This document shows, one piece after another, positions 56,953 through 64,000 of a stretch of DNA of 64,000 nt. The stretch lies in contig NZXU01000034.1 in assembly GCA_002698425.1 (NCBI GenBank), forward strand, positions 58,191 through 122,190. The letters run 5' to 3'. The translations under genes and the position numbers were made by a program. This DNA comes from Ahrensia sp. GTDB lineage: Bacteria; Pseudomonadota; Alphaproteobacteria; Rhizobiales; Rhizobiaceae. Under the pieces are notes generated by a model that did not search any database, was not told the DNA's origin, and was given only the letters and a program-made list of their open reading frames with translations. How positions within the stretch are numbered: position 1 is the first letter of the stretch; every line of letters starts with the position of its first letter.

Positions 56953-57104
56953 GGGCGGGGCTCCAGACATCGGGCGTCCGGCCCGGGCGGCCGTTCGCGA
57001 AGTTCGGCGGATGGGTACTCACTTTGCCGAAAGCGTGCAAGAGGGCAAAGCGGCGCGGCGGGGAAAGGATTTCGCGCCGAATGCGCTTTGTTTGGAATAG
57101 CGCT

Positions 57105-58436
57105 CTAATTGCCGCCGATCGCGTGGCGGAACGCCTCGAAGGAGGCTTTCGGGGTGCGCTTCTGGGTATCGTAGTCGACATGGACCATGCCGAAACGCTT
57201 GCCGTAACCGAGCGCCCATTCGTAATTGTCGAGCAGCGACCAGCCGAAATAGCCCTTCACCGGCGCGCCGTCGGCGATAGCGCCGCGAACCGCGGCCAGA
57301 TGCGCGTCGAAATAGGCGATGCGCTCGCGGTCGTCGATGCGGCCGTCGACGAGATGGTCGTCCCAGGCCATGCCGTTCTCGGTGACGATGATCGGCGTGT
57401 CGCTGGTGTAATCGCGATGAAGCCGCGTCAGGAAGCCGTGCAGGCCGTCCGGGTAGATCTCCCAGCCCATATCCGTCTTCGGCAGCGGGCCCGGCACCGT
57501 TTTCAACGACGGCCAGGCCGCCTCGGGGTCGGCTGCGACATTTGATCGCGTGTAGTAATTGACGCCGATCCAGTCGAGCGGCGCGCCGATTGCCTCCATG
57601 TCCTTCTCAAAGCCGTTGGGCATGTGGCCGGCGAAGCCGTCGAGGATGATTTCCGGATAGGCCTTTCGCGTGATCGCTTCGATGAACCAGCGATTGTAGA
57701 AGCCGTCATAGCGAGCGGCCGCCGCCACATCCGCGGCGGCGTCGCTGGCCGGGTTGGCGTGTTCGAAATTGAGCACGATGCCGAGATTGCCGTGGCCCGC
57801 CGCGCGCATCGCCTCGACTGCGCGGGCATGGGCGAGCAGAACGTGATGCATCGATCGCGCGGCGGCGCGGATGTCGCGGAGGCCCGGCGCATGGATGCCC
57901 CAGAAATGGCTGAGCCAGGTGACGCACCACGGCTCGTTGATGGTCGCGACCGCCGCCATGCGGTCGCCGATCCGGTCCATGACGGTTTTCGTGTAGTCCG
58001 CGAACCAGGACGCGACGTCGCGGTTGCGCCAGCCGCCGAGATCCGAGAGCGCAGCCGGCAAATCCCAGTGATAGAGCGTCAGATAGGGCTGCATGCCGCG
58101 CTCCTGCACGGCGTCGGCAAGCCGGTCGTAGAAGTCGAGGCCTTCGGGATTGACGTTTCTGCCGTCCGGCATCACCCGCGCCCAGGAGGTGGAGAAGCGA
58201 TAGGCGTCGAAGCCGCCCGATCGCAGCAGGTCCAGGTCTTCCTCGTAGCGGTGATAATGATCGCAGGCGACCGCGCCGGTCTCGGCGTTGGCGACATTGC
58301 CGGGCGTTGCGGCGAAGGTGTCCCAATGCGACAGGCCGGCGCCGCCGAAAGACGATCCCTCGATCTGGTAGGCCGCGGTCGCGGCGCCGAAGATGAAATC
58401 GTCGGGAAAATCGGAACGGCGGAAGGAAAATGCCAT
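57105..58436 (-). CDS. Glycoside hydrolase family 1 beta-glucosidase
   Basis: 443 residues. GH1 motifs: acid/base E168 in TINEPW, nucleophile E353 in VTENGMAW, N-terminal FIFGAATAAYQIEG, and the C-terminal GYFGWSLLDNYEWALGY. No signal peptide, so it works on imported disaccharides. No transporter or other sugar gene adjoins; preceded by a palindromic LacI-type operator at 58456. Lies between fdxA and the S4 gene, a block that is usually uninterrupted, so it looks like a later insertion. Confidence 0.94.
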   Translation of the reverse strand: MAFSFRRSDFPDDFIFGAATAAYQIEGSSFGGAGLSHWDTFAATPGNVANAETGAVACDHYHRYEEDLDLLRSGGFDAYRFSTSWARVMPDGRNVNPEGLDFYDRLADAVQERGMQPYLTLYHWDLPAALSDLGGWRNRDVASWFADYTKTVMDRIGDRMAAVATINEPWCVTWLSHFWGIHAPGLRDIRAAARSMHHVLLAHARAVEAMRAAGHGNLGIVLNFEHANPASDAAADVAAAARYDGFYNRWFIEAITRKAYPEIILDGFAGHMPNGFEKDMEAIGAPLDWIGVNYYTRSNVAADPEAAWPSLKTVPGPLPKTDMGWEIYPDGLHGFLTRLHRDYTSDTPIIVTENGMAWDDHLVDGRIDDRERIAYFDAHLAAVRGAIADGAPVKGYFGWSLLDNYEWALGYGKRFGMVHVDYDTQKRTPKASFEAFRHAIGGN

Positions 58437-58455
58437 AGAGGAAGCCTTGGAAGGT

Positions 58456-58475
58456 CAACTGTAACGTTGCAGTTG
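58456..58475. promoter_or_regulatory. Candidate LacI-family operator upstream of the GH1 gene
   Basis: CAACTG, T AACGTT G, CAGTTG: a 20-bp palindrome with only one symmetric mismatch and central AACGTT, typical of LacI-type sugar repressors. It lies 20 bp before the GH1 start. The repressor gene is not in the window. Confidence 0.6.
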
Positions 58476-58500
58476 GCTTAACGCGGCCCGTCGGGCGAGG

Positions 58501-58887
58501 TCAATCGTCGTCGCCGTGAAGCTTGTCGATGGCGCGGCGTTCCTTTTTCGTCGGCCGGCCGGCGCCGGCTTCGCGCTTGCCGGCGATCCTGTCGAGCGCG
58601 CTGTCGGGCTTCGACGGGGGAGGCGGCGAAAGATCCTCGTAGAGCAGGCGCGCCTCCGGGGCCGGCCCGCGCCGGGTGCCGCAATCGACGATCTTGTAGA
58701 CGAGAACCCGGCGCTCGAGCGTCACGGTCAGCACGTCGCCCGGCTTCACGTCATGGCTTGCCTGGGCGATCTTGGCGCCGTTGACCCGGACATGGCCGCC
58801 CTGGGCGAGTTTCGCGGCGAGCGTGCGGGATTTCGCGACCCGCGCGAAGAAGAGCCACTTGTCGATGCGCTGGCGGTCAGCGCTCAT
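58501..58887 (-). CDS. S4-domain RNA-binding protein (HslR-like)
   Basis: 128 residues. S4 domain at the N-terminus: RIDKWLFFARVAKSRTLAAKLAQGGHVRVNGAKIAQASHDVKPGDVL. C-terminal tail is basic and low in complexity (PTKKERRAIDKLHGDDD). HslR of E. coli binds stalled 50S subunits. It sits 12 nt from the helicase gene on the same strand and is likely cotranscribed. Confidence 0.88.
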   Translation of the reverse strand: MSADRQRIDKWLFFARVAKSRTLAAKLAQGGHVRVNGAKIAQASHDVKPGDVLTVTLERRVLVYKIVDCGTRRGPAPEARLLYEDLSPPPPSKPDSALDRIAGKREAGAGRPTKKERRAIDKLHGDDD

Positions 58888-58899
58888 TCCGCTTCAGCG

Positions 58900-61800
58900 T
58901 CACTTCTTCATCTGGTCCTTGAGGGCCGCGAGCTTGGCGAAGGGCGAATCCGGATCCATCGGCTTTTCGCGGCGCGGCGGCTTGGCCGAGGCGAAAGCCT
59001 CTCCCTTGCCGCGCTGGCGGTCGTCGCGCTTGCCGCGGAACTTGCCTTTGCCGCCCTTGTTCCGGTCGTCCCGGCCCTTCTGGTCGCCGTCCGGCCGCTG
59101 ACCGCCGCCATGGCGCCGGCCTTCCTGGCGCTGCCCGTCCTGGCGCTGACCTTGCGGGCGGTTGCCGCGCCGGTTGCGGTCGCCGCGTACCTGGTACCAG
59201 ACCATCACGGGCTTCGGCTCCTCGGCGTCTTCCGGCTTGGCGGCAGACTCTGTCTCCGGCTCGGACGCTTCCTGTTCGACAGCGGCAGGTTCTGCCGCTT
59301 CCGCGGCAGCGGCTTCAGCCGGCGGGGTAACTTCAGGCGCGGGCTCTTCCGAGGCTTCGGGCGCGGGGGGTTCCGCGACCGTGATCGGTTCCGCTGTCGC
59401 CTCTTCTGTCGCCGCCGGCGTGGCCTCGGCTTCAGCCGGTGCAGCCGCTTCGGCGGGCGGCGTTTCCGTTGGCGCATTGGCGGCCTTCAGTTCGGCGAGT
59501 TTCGCCTCGAACTCGGCCGGTTCCACCTTGTCGTGGCGGTAGCCGAGGCTGCCCAGCACGGCTTCCATGTCCTCGGCGGTCGCGCCGAGGATCGACATCA
59601 TCGCCGGCGTGACGAAGAAACGGCCGCCGCCGGCGGCGCCTTCGGGCAAAGCGCCGGAGCCTTCGCGCCACTGCAAGGCCGGGCGGATCAGGTCGGCAAG
59701 CCGTTCGAGGATGTCGACGCGCACGGCGCGCGATCCCAGGTGGCGATAGCCGGCGAGCTTGTAGAACGCGGTGTCGAAAGCCGGATCGGGCACCAGCGAG
59801 GTGCGGCCGGTCGACAGCAATTGCACGACGTCGCCATAACCCGGCTTGTCCTTGCCATCATTCTGCAAAGACCACAGCAGCGTCAGCAGGCCCGCGGGCG
59901 CCGGCTTGATCAGGGCGGGCACGAAAATGTGGTAGAAGCCGAAGCGGGCGCCATAGCGGCGCAGCGCGGCGCGGCCGTCCTGGTCGAGCGACTTGATCTC
60001 GTCGGCGATATCGCGGCGCGGCACGATGCCGAAATTCTCGATCAGCCGGAAACCGATGCCGCGCGCAATGCCCGACAATTCATCGGCGAGGCCGAGATCG
60101 ACCAGCGGCTTCAGATGCGTTTCGATGTGATGGGCGACGAAACGCTCGGCGCGCGCGGCGACCCTGTCGCGGGCCGGGCCGGTCAGCTGTTCGTCGGCGA
60201 GCAGGATGACGCGCGGCTTCAGCCATTCCTCGGTCGAGGACAGCGTCGCCACCGGCTGGCCGAGCCAGCGCAGGACGCCGTCCGTACCGAGCGCGAAGTC
60301 GCCATTGGGGGCGGCGGCGAACCGGTCGGCACGCGTTTCGAATTCCGTGGCCAGCGCTTTCGCGGCCGCGGCCTTCACCGCCTTGGCGTCCTCGCCCTCG
60401 GCGGATTTGTCCGCCGAGAACCGGAATCCGTCGAGCTGGCCGACATGGTGGCCTTCCACCGATACATCGCCGCCCGGGCTGATTTCTGCTTCCATGTTAA
60501 CGTTCTCTCGCAGGCGCTTCATGAGCACGGATGTCCTGCGGTCTACGAAGCGTTTCGTCAACCTGTCATGCAGGGCATCGGACAGCTTGTCCTCGATTGC
60601 GCGCGTCTTTTCCTGCCAGTGTAGCGGATCGGCAAGCCATCCGGGCCGGTTCGCCACGTAGGTCCAGGTGCGAATCTGGGCGATGCGCGCCGACAGCGTG
60701 TCGATCTCGCCATCGGCCCGGTCGGCCCGCAGGACCTGCTCGGCCATGTAATCCTCGTCGACATGGCCGCGCCGCACCAGGTCGAAAAAGATCTGCGATA
60801 TGATGTCGGCATGCTGGGCCGGCGCGATCTTGCGATAGTCCGGCAGCATGCAGGCTTCCCAGAGCAGCGAGACCTGTTCGCGGCCGCCGCAGATGTCGAC
60901 GACCGCCAGGTCGCGGGACAGGAATTCCAGCGCGCGCTGGTCGACCGCGGGCAGCGCCTTGGTCAGGCCCGGGATCTGAGGCGGCGTTTCCAGCGAGTGA
61001 CGCAGATCGGCGATGGAGGAAAAATCGAGCGCCCGCGAGCGCCATTGCAGCACTTTCACCGGATCGAATTCATGCGCCTCGATGCGCTCGACCGTCTCGT
61101 CGTCGAGCGGGTGCGCATAGCCGGAAACGCCGAAGGTGCCGTCGCGCATGTGGCGTCCGGCGCGACCGGCGATCTGGCCCATCTCGGCCGGCGTCAGGTC
61201 CCGAAAGGCGTAACCGTCGAATTTGCGCAGTTGCGCGAAGGCGACGTGGTCGACATCGAGATTGAGCCCCATGCCGATGGCGTCGGTGGCGACGAGATAT
61301 TCGACGTCGCCGTTCTGGTAGAGCTCGACCTGGGCGTTGCGGGTACGCGGGCTGAGTGCGCCCATGACCACCGCCGCGCCGCCGCGCTGGCGGCGGATCA
61401 GTTCGGCGATGCCGTAGACCTCGTCGGCGGAGAAGGCGACGATGGCCGTGCGCCGGGGCAGGCGGGGGAGCTTCTTGGAACCGGCATAGGCGAGATGCGA
61501 CAGGCGCGGCCGCGAGACGATGTCGATACCGGGCATCAGCGAGCGCAGGATGCCCGTCATCGTGCCGGCGCCGAGCAGCAGCGTCTCCTCGCGGCCGCGG
61601 ACATTGAGGATGCGGTCGGTGAAGATGTGGCCACGTTCGAGATCACCGGCGATCTGCACCTCGTCGATGGCGACGAAGGCGGCGTTGGTCTCCGACGGCA
61701 TCGCTTCGACCGTACAGACCGAATATTGCGCCTTCGGCGGAACGATCTTCTCCTCGCCGGTGATCAGCGCCACATTGGCGCTGCCGACCTTTTCGGCGAC

Positions 61801-61956
61801 GCGGCCATAGACCTCGCGCGCGAGCAGCCGCAACGGCAGGCCGATAACGCCGCTCGAATGCGCCACCATCCGCTCGATCGCATAATGGGTCTTGCCTGTA
61901 TTCGTCGGCCCGAGGACCGCCTTGACGGTGTGGCCGGTGAAAATGTCGGAGGGCAT
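58900..61956 (-). CDS. SUV3-like DEAD/DEAH-box helicase with long C-terminal tail
   Basis: 1018 residues. Helicase core: GPTNTGKTHYAIERM (Walker A), DEVQIAGD (motif II), ATDAIGMGLNLDVDHV and QIAGRAGRH (motif VI), the SUV3/mitochondrial RNA helicase pattern. After about residue 800 the sequence becomes an acidic, Pro/Ala/Glu-rich linker and then a basic RG/Q-rich end with many Arg-Gly-Gln repeats, probably RNA-binding. ATG 61956 (MPSDIF) preferred over 61968. Possibly an RNA degradosome partner. Starts next to the odd 61957-62561 gap. Confidence 0.9.
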   Translation of the reverse strand: MPSDIFTGHTVKAVLGPTNTGKTHYAIERMVAHSSGVIGLPLRLLAREVYGRVAEKVGSANVALITGEEKIVPPKAQYSVCTVEAMPSETNAAFVAIDEVQIAGDLERGHIFTDRILNVRGREETLLLGAGTMTGILRSLMPGIDIVSRPRLSHLAYAGSKKLPRLPRRTAIVAFSADEVYGIAELIRRQRGGAAVVMGALSPRTRNAQVELYQNGDVEYLVATDAIGMGLNLDVDHVAFAQLRKFDGYAFRDLTPAEMGQIAGRAGRHMRDGTFGVSGYAHPLDDETVERIEAHEFDPVKVLQWRSRALDFSSIADLRHSLETPPQIPGLTKALPAVDQRALEFLSRDLAVVDICGGREQVSLLWEACMLPDYRKIAPAQHADIISQIFFDLVRRGHVDEDYMAEQVLRADRADGEIDTLSARIAQIRTWTYVANRPGWLADPLHWQEKTRAIEDKLSDALHDRLTKRFVDRRTSVLMKRLRENVNMEAEISPGGDVSVEGHHVGQLDGFRFSADKSAEGEDAKAVKAAAAKALATEFETRADRFAAAPNGDFALGTDGVLRWLGQPVATLSSTEEWLKPRVILLADEQLTGPARDRVAARAERFVAHHIETHLKPLVDLGLADELSGIARGIGFRLIENFGIVPRRDIADEIKSLDQDGRAALRRYGARFGFYHIFVPALIKPAPAGLLTLLWSLQNDGKDKPGYGDVVQLLSTGRTSLVPDPAFDTAFYKLAGYRHLGSRAVRVDILERLADLIRPALQWREGSGALPEGAAGGGRFFVTPAMMSILGATAEDMEAVLGSLGYRHDKVEPAEFEAKLAELKAANAPTETPPAEAAAPAEAEATPAATEEATAEPITVAEPPAPEASEEPAPEVTPPAEAAAAEAAEPAAVEQEASEPETESAAKPEDAEEPKPVMVWYQVRGDRNRRGNRPQGQRQDGQRQEGRRHGGGQRPDGDQKGRDDRNKGGKGKFRGKRDDRQRGKGEAFASAKPPRREKPMDPDSPFAKLAALKDQMKK

Positions 61957-62104
61957 TGACTCTTTCATGGAGTTCGAATCCGGAGCGTTCCGGCGGCGGC
62001 GGGCCCGATTGCAGGCCATAACCGCCTTTAACACGTCGATTCGGCAATTACAGGGCGAAAAATACGCGAATTCCGGCTGCTTTTACCGCCCGAAGGTTGA
62101 ATCT

Positions 62105-62187
62105 GTTTACAACTGGAACGAGTCTGGAACAAATCGGCGACGAATCGCTGACTCTCATAGGTTGCAGCTTTGTTCCCCACCAGATGT
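62105..62187 (+). repeat. Copy 1 of 85-bp imperfect direct repeat
   Basis: Includes GAAC-N7-GAAC (62116-62130), the conserved 20-nt core (62132-62151) that folds with a CGAA loop, and TTTGTTCC (62169-62176), which is the complement of GGAACAAA at 62126-62133. Copy 2 is 273 bp to the right with no gap through the core. Confidence 0.6.
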
Positions 62188-62377
62188 GGTGTCCGGATGA
62201 CGCCTTTGTACCAGTTCGTGAATCATCGTCGAGTCCATGTTCTGCTTGACAGGCGGATTCGTTAACCTCCCGCAATGACGGCTTCACCCAATGGTTTCCG
62301 AATCGTTAACGGCTTGAATCCTCTTTATTTTTGCAATCTTTCGTTAACCATGCCCGGGCAGGAAATCAGGGGATTTC

Positions 62378-62460
62378 GTTTACGAATGGAACCGAGGCGG
62401 AACGAATCGGCGACGAATCGCTGATTCCGCCGGTTTCCGGTTTTGTTCTCACCACATCTA
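62378..62460 (+). repeat. Copy 2 of 85-bp imperfect direct repeat
   Basis: Includes GAAC-N7-GAAC (62389-62403), the identical 20-nt core (62405-62424) and TTTGTTCT (62442-62449). Here GGCGG and CCGCC extend the core stem. Pairing between GGAACGAA and TTTGTTCT is kept on the + strand RNA by G-U pairs. Confidence 0.6.
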
Positions 62461-62561
62461 GCGTCTTGCCGCGGCTTGCAAGCACAACTTTAACGATTCA
62501 TTCCGGTCGCTCAGCGGGATTTGGCGCGAAACCGTTAATATTCGCGGCCGCCACGCCTGTC

Positions 62562-63263
62562 TCAGCTGCCCGGTTTCGAGACCGCGTCGATCAGCCGGTA
62601 CGCGTCCTCGCTGTCCCACTCGGCGGGCCCGTTCATGTTTGCGATGACGCAATTGTTCTCGTCGACCAGCACGGTTACCGGCAGGCCGAAGGCGAGACCG
62701 GCCTTCTTCATCGTGTTGAACGCGCCGATCGTCGGGTCGTGATAGAAGCCGAGATGCTCCAGACCGATCTCGTCGAAAAAGCCGCGCGGTTTCTCGTCCG
62801 AGCCGCCGTCGACGGATATGGCGACGACCTCGAAGCCTTCGCCGCCCTTTTCGGCCTGCAGCCGGTCGAGCGCCGGCATCTCCTCGCGGCAGGGCGCGCA
62901 CCATGTCGCCCAGAGATTGACGAGGCGCGGCTTGCCGCCGGTATCGGCGAGGGTGATCGGATTGCCGTCGCCGTCGTTGAAGGCAAGCGCCGAGAGGTCG
63001 TTCGCCTCGGTGCGGTTCGCCATGGCGGCGATCTCGCCGGTCAGAAGCGGCTTCAGCGCCTTGCCGGCCTCGATCGCGGCGGCGCATTGGCCGCCCGAAC
63101 CAGAAGCCAGGAAGGTGGCATTGCCAGAAAGCATGCCCCTGGCGTATATCCCGGCCGCGCCCGCGACGATGGCGATGCCAATCGCGATGGCCACGATTTT
63201 TCCGGCGGACAGACGGCCAGCGGCCGACTTCCCGTCACCTGTTTCCGGGGTCTTCTCATTCAT
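62562..63263 (-). CDS. tlpA: TlpA-like membrane-anchored thioredoxin
   Basis: 233 residues. One N-terminal membrane helix (about 22-42), then a thioredoxin-fold domain with active site WCAPC (C122/C125), and [21 protein letters not shown]. Periplasmic reductase; TlpA of Bradyrhizobium reduces copper-loading factors for cytochrome oxidase. A further cysteine pair region near residue 60 (GGQC) is typical. ATG 63263 faces argH with overlapping start codons. Confidence 0.9.
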   Translation of the reverse strand: MNEKTPETGDGKSAAGRLSAGKIVAIAIGIAIVAGAAGIYARGMLSGNATFLASGSGGQCAAAIEAGKALKPLLTGEIAAMANRTEANDLSALAFNDGDGNPITLADTGGKPRLVNLWATWCAPCREEMPALDRLQAEKGGEGFEVVAISVDGGSDEKPRGFFDEIGLEHLGFYHDPTIGAFNTMKKAGLAFGLPVTVLVDENNCVIANMNGPAEWDSEDAYRLIDAVSKPGS

Positions 63264-64000
63264 GTCCGACGATACCAATCAAAACGATTCCAACAAGATG
63301 TGGGGCGGACGCTTCGCTTCCGGCCCCGCGGCGATCATGGAGGAGATCAACGCTTCCATCGGTTACGACCGCAAACTCTATGCCCAGGACATCGAGGGAT
63401 CGATCGCGCACGCCACCATGCTTGCCGACTGTGACATAATTTCGGGAGAGGACCGCGACAAGATCGTTCACGGGCTGAACACGATCCGGTCAGAGATCGA
63501 AAAGGGCGAGTTCACTTTCTCGCGCAAGCTCGAAGACATTCACATGAACATCGAGGCGCGGCTGTCGGAACTGATCGGTCCGGCCGCCGGGCGGCTGCAC
63601 ACGGCGCGCTCGCGCAACGACCAGGTGGCGCTCGACTTCCGCATGTGGGTGCGCGGCGAGGCCGAAAAGGCGGCCGGGCTTCTCAAGAGCCTTGTCGAGA
63701 CGCTTTTGACCCGCGCCGAGGAACACCGCGCGACCGTGATGCCGGGCTTCACCCATCTCCAGACGGCGCAGCCGGTCACCTTCGGCCATCACCTGATGGC
63801 CTATGTCGAGATGTTCTCGCGCGACCGGTCGCGGATGGCGGATTGCCTCGAACGCATGAACGAGTGTCCGCTTGGCGCGGCGGCGCTGGCCGGCACTGGC
63901 TTTCCCATCGACCGTCACCAGACGGCGAAGGCGCTCGGCTTTGCCGCGCCGACGCGCAATTCCATCGACACGGTGTCCGACCGCGATTTCGCGCTGGAAT
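63262..64000 (+). CDS. argH: Argininosuccinate lyase (3' end beyond window)
   Basis: The first 246 residues are in the window and the frame stays open to the edge. [49 protein letters not shown] and [21 protein letters not shown] are ArgH signatures; the last step of arginine synthesis. ATG 63262 precedes MWGGRF by 12 residues, a normal N-terminal length. Divergent from tlpA; the two ATGs share bases (CATG). Confidence 0.95.
   Translation, partial: MSDDTNQNDSNKMWGGRFASGPAAIMEEINASIGYDRKLYAQDIEGSIAHATMLADCDIISGEDRDKIVHGLNTIRSEIEKGEFTFSRKLEDIHMNIEARLSELIGPAAGRLHTARSRNDQVALDFRMWVRGEAEKAAGLLKSLVETLLTRAEEHRATVMPGFTHLQTAQPVTFGHHLMAYVEMFSRDRSRMADCLERMNECPLGAAALAGTGFPIDRHQTAKALGFAAPTRNSIDTVSDRDFALE

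Larger units (their letters stand above)
61957..62561. promoter_or_regulatory. 605-bp GANTC-rich intergenic region with tandem repeat
   Basis: No gene was accepted here. It separates the helicase start from the 3' end of the TlpA gene (both minus strand). I count 16 GANTC sites from 61958 to 62499. It contains an 85-bp imperfect direct repeat (62105-62187, 62378-62460), three GTTAAC sites and TTAACCAT (62344-62351). Short ORFs inside lack Shine-Dalgarno sequences. Likely roles: cell-cycle-controlled promoter, or one or two small RNAs. Confidence 0.5.

Noticed and set aside
58516..60624. 702-residue open frame on the plus strand
   Set aside because: Antisense to the S4 gene and helicase tail; its Arg/Gly repeats mirror the low-complexity tail of the helicase.
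61970..61985. tRNA-like T-loop (GTTCGAATCC)
   Set aside because: No acceptor stem, anticodon arm or D-loop can be built around it; it overlaps the helicase leader.
62048..62287. 79-residue minus-strand ORF and a nested 27-codon ORF in the GANTC-rich gap
   Set aside because: No Shine-Dalgarno, crosses copy 1 of the repeat, composition not like neighbouring genes.
62116..62403. Two confirmed SOS boxes
   Set aside because: The GAAC-N7-GAAC match is real, but the pattern is short and duplicated with the repeat, so it counts as one chance hit; kept only as a possibility within the repeat finding.

Overview
The window is high-GC DNA with dense genes and no rRNA, tRNA, IS element, phage gene or CRISPR array that I could see. 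It looks like a chromosomal segment of a Rhizobiales (Hyphomicrobiales) alphaproteobacterium. The evidence is the large 1603-residue NAD-dependent glutamate dehydrogenase, a CarD / RpoH-type sigma / FdxA block, PhaR with phaAB, a SUV3-like helicase next to an S4-domain gene, SDHAF4 (DUF1674) and DUF3309 proteins, and many TTG or GTG starts. Genus cannot be fixed from sequence alone.

Layout. 1-5218: amide/urea-type ABC transporter genes (the substrate-binding gene must lie left of the window), formamidase and an FmdB zinc ribbon, closed by a strong terminator. 5230-6719: small lipoprotein, small membrane protein, metallophosphoesterase. 7049-14070: TRAP transporter, MarR regulator, feruloyl-CoA synthetase-like ligase and acyl-CoA dehydrogenase, probably uptake and CoA-dependent breakdown of an aromatic (phenylpropanoid) acid. 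14157-17618: pyruvate carboxylase. 17676-18382: FitAB/VapBC-type toxin-antitoxin pair. 18388-22641: DUF3309 peptide, DeoR regulator with MFS transporter, and a divergent LysR / NAD-epimerase pair. 22885-25373: acetyl-CoA synthetase and a small secreted protein. 25461-25648: a candidate small RNA/small ORF. 25688-27001: an orphan TadG-like vWA protein. 27265-34897: SDHAF4, HtpX, RsmB-like methyltransferase, heparinase II/III, PurH and a UMF1-type MFS transporter. 34917-42727: glutamate dehydrogenase, small membrane protein, pyridoxal kinase, beta carbonic anhydrase, membrane protein and a GlcG/HbpS protein. 42924-45743: PhaR facing phaA-phaB. 46310-48505: Uup-type ABC-F ATPase and a second glycine-zipper lipoprotein. 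48571-52918: thiamine pyrophosphokinase divergent from TPP riboswitch-thiBPQ. 53084-58887: M48 lipoprotein protease, RpoH-type sigma, CarD, FdxA, a GH1 beta-glucosidase and the S4-domain protein. 58900-61956: SUV3-like helicase. 62562-64000: TlpA-like thioredoxin head-to-head with argH, which runs off the right edge.

How the genes fit together. Several self-contained metabolic modules sit beside core genes: amide nitrogen scavenging; an aromatic-acid module with its own MarR operator; acetate activation, anaplerosis and PHB precursor synthesis, which share acetyl-CoA; and thiamine uptake plus pyrophosphorylation under TPP control. Local regulators usually have a readable candidate operator: MarR palindrome, FitA palindrome, a three-fold TTATGC repeat before the DeoR gene, ATTCAT palindromes at the LysR gene, and a LacI-type palindrome before the GH1 gene.

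The most unusual stretch is the 605-bp gap 61957-62561. I count 16 GANTC (CcrM-type methylation) sites between 61958 and 62499 where about two are expected. The gap also has an imperfect direct repeat of about 85 bp (273 bp apart) with an identical 20-nt stem-loop core and a GAAC-N7-GAAC pair in each copy, plus a TTAACCAT CtrA-like half-site. A second candidate for something new is the small transcript at 25461-25648, which has a perfect anti-Shine-Dalgarno match, a 21-codon ORF, alternative hairpins and a terminator.
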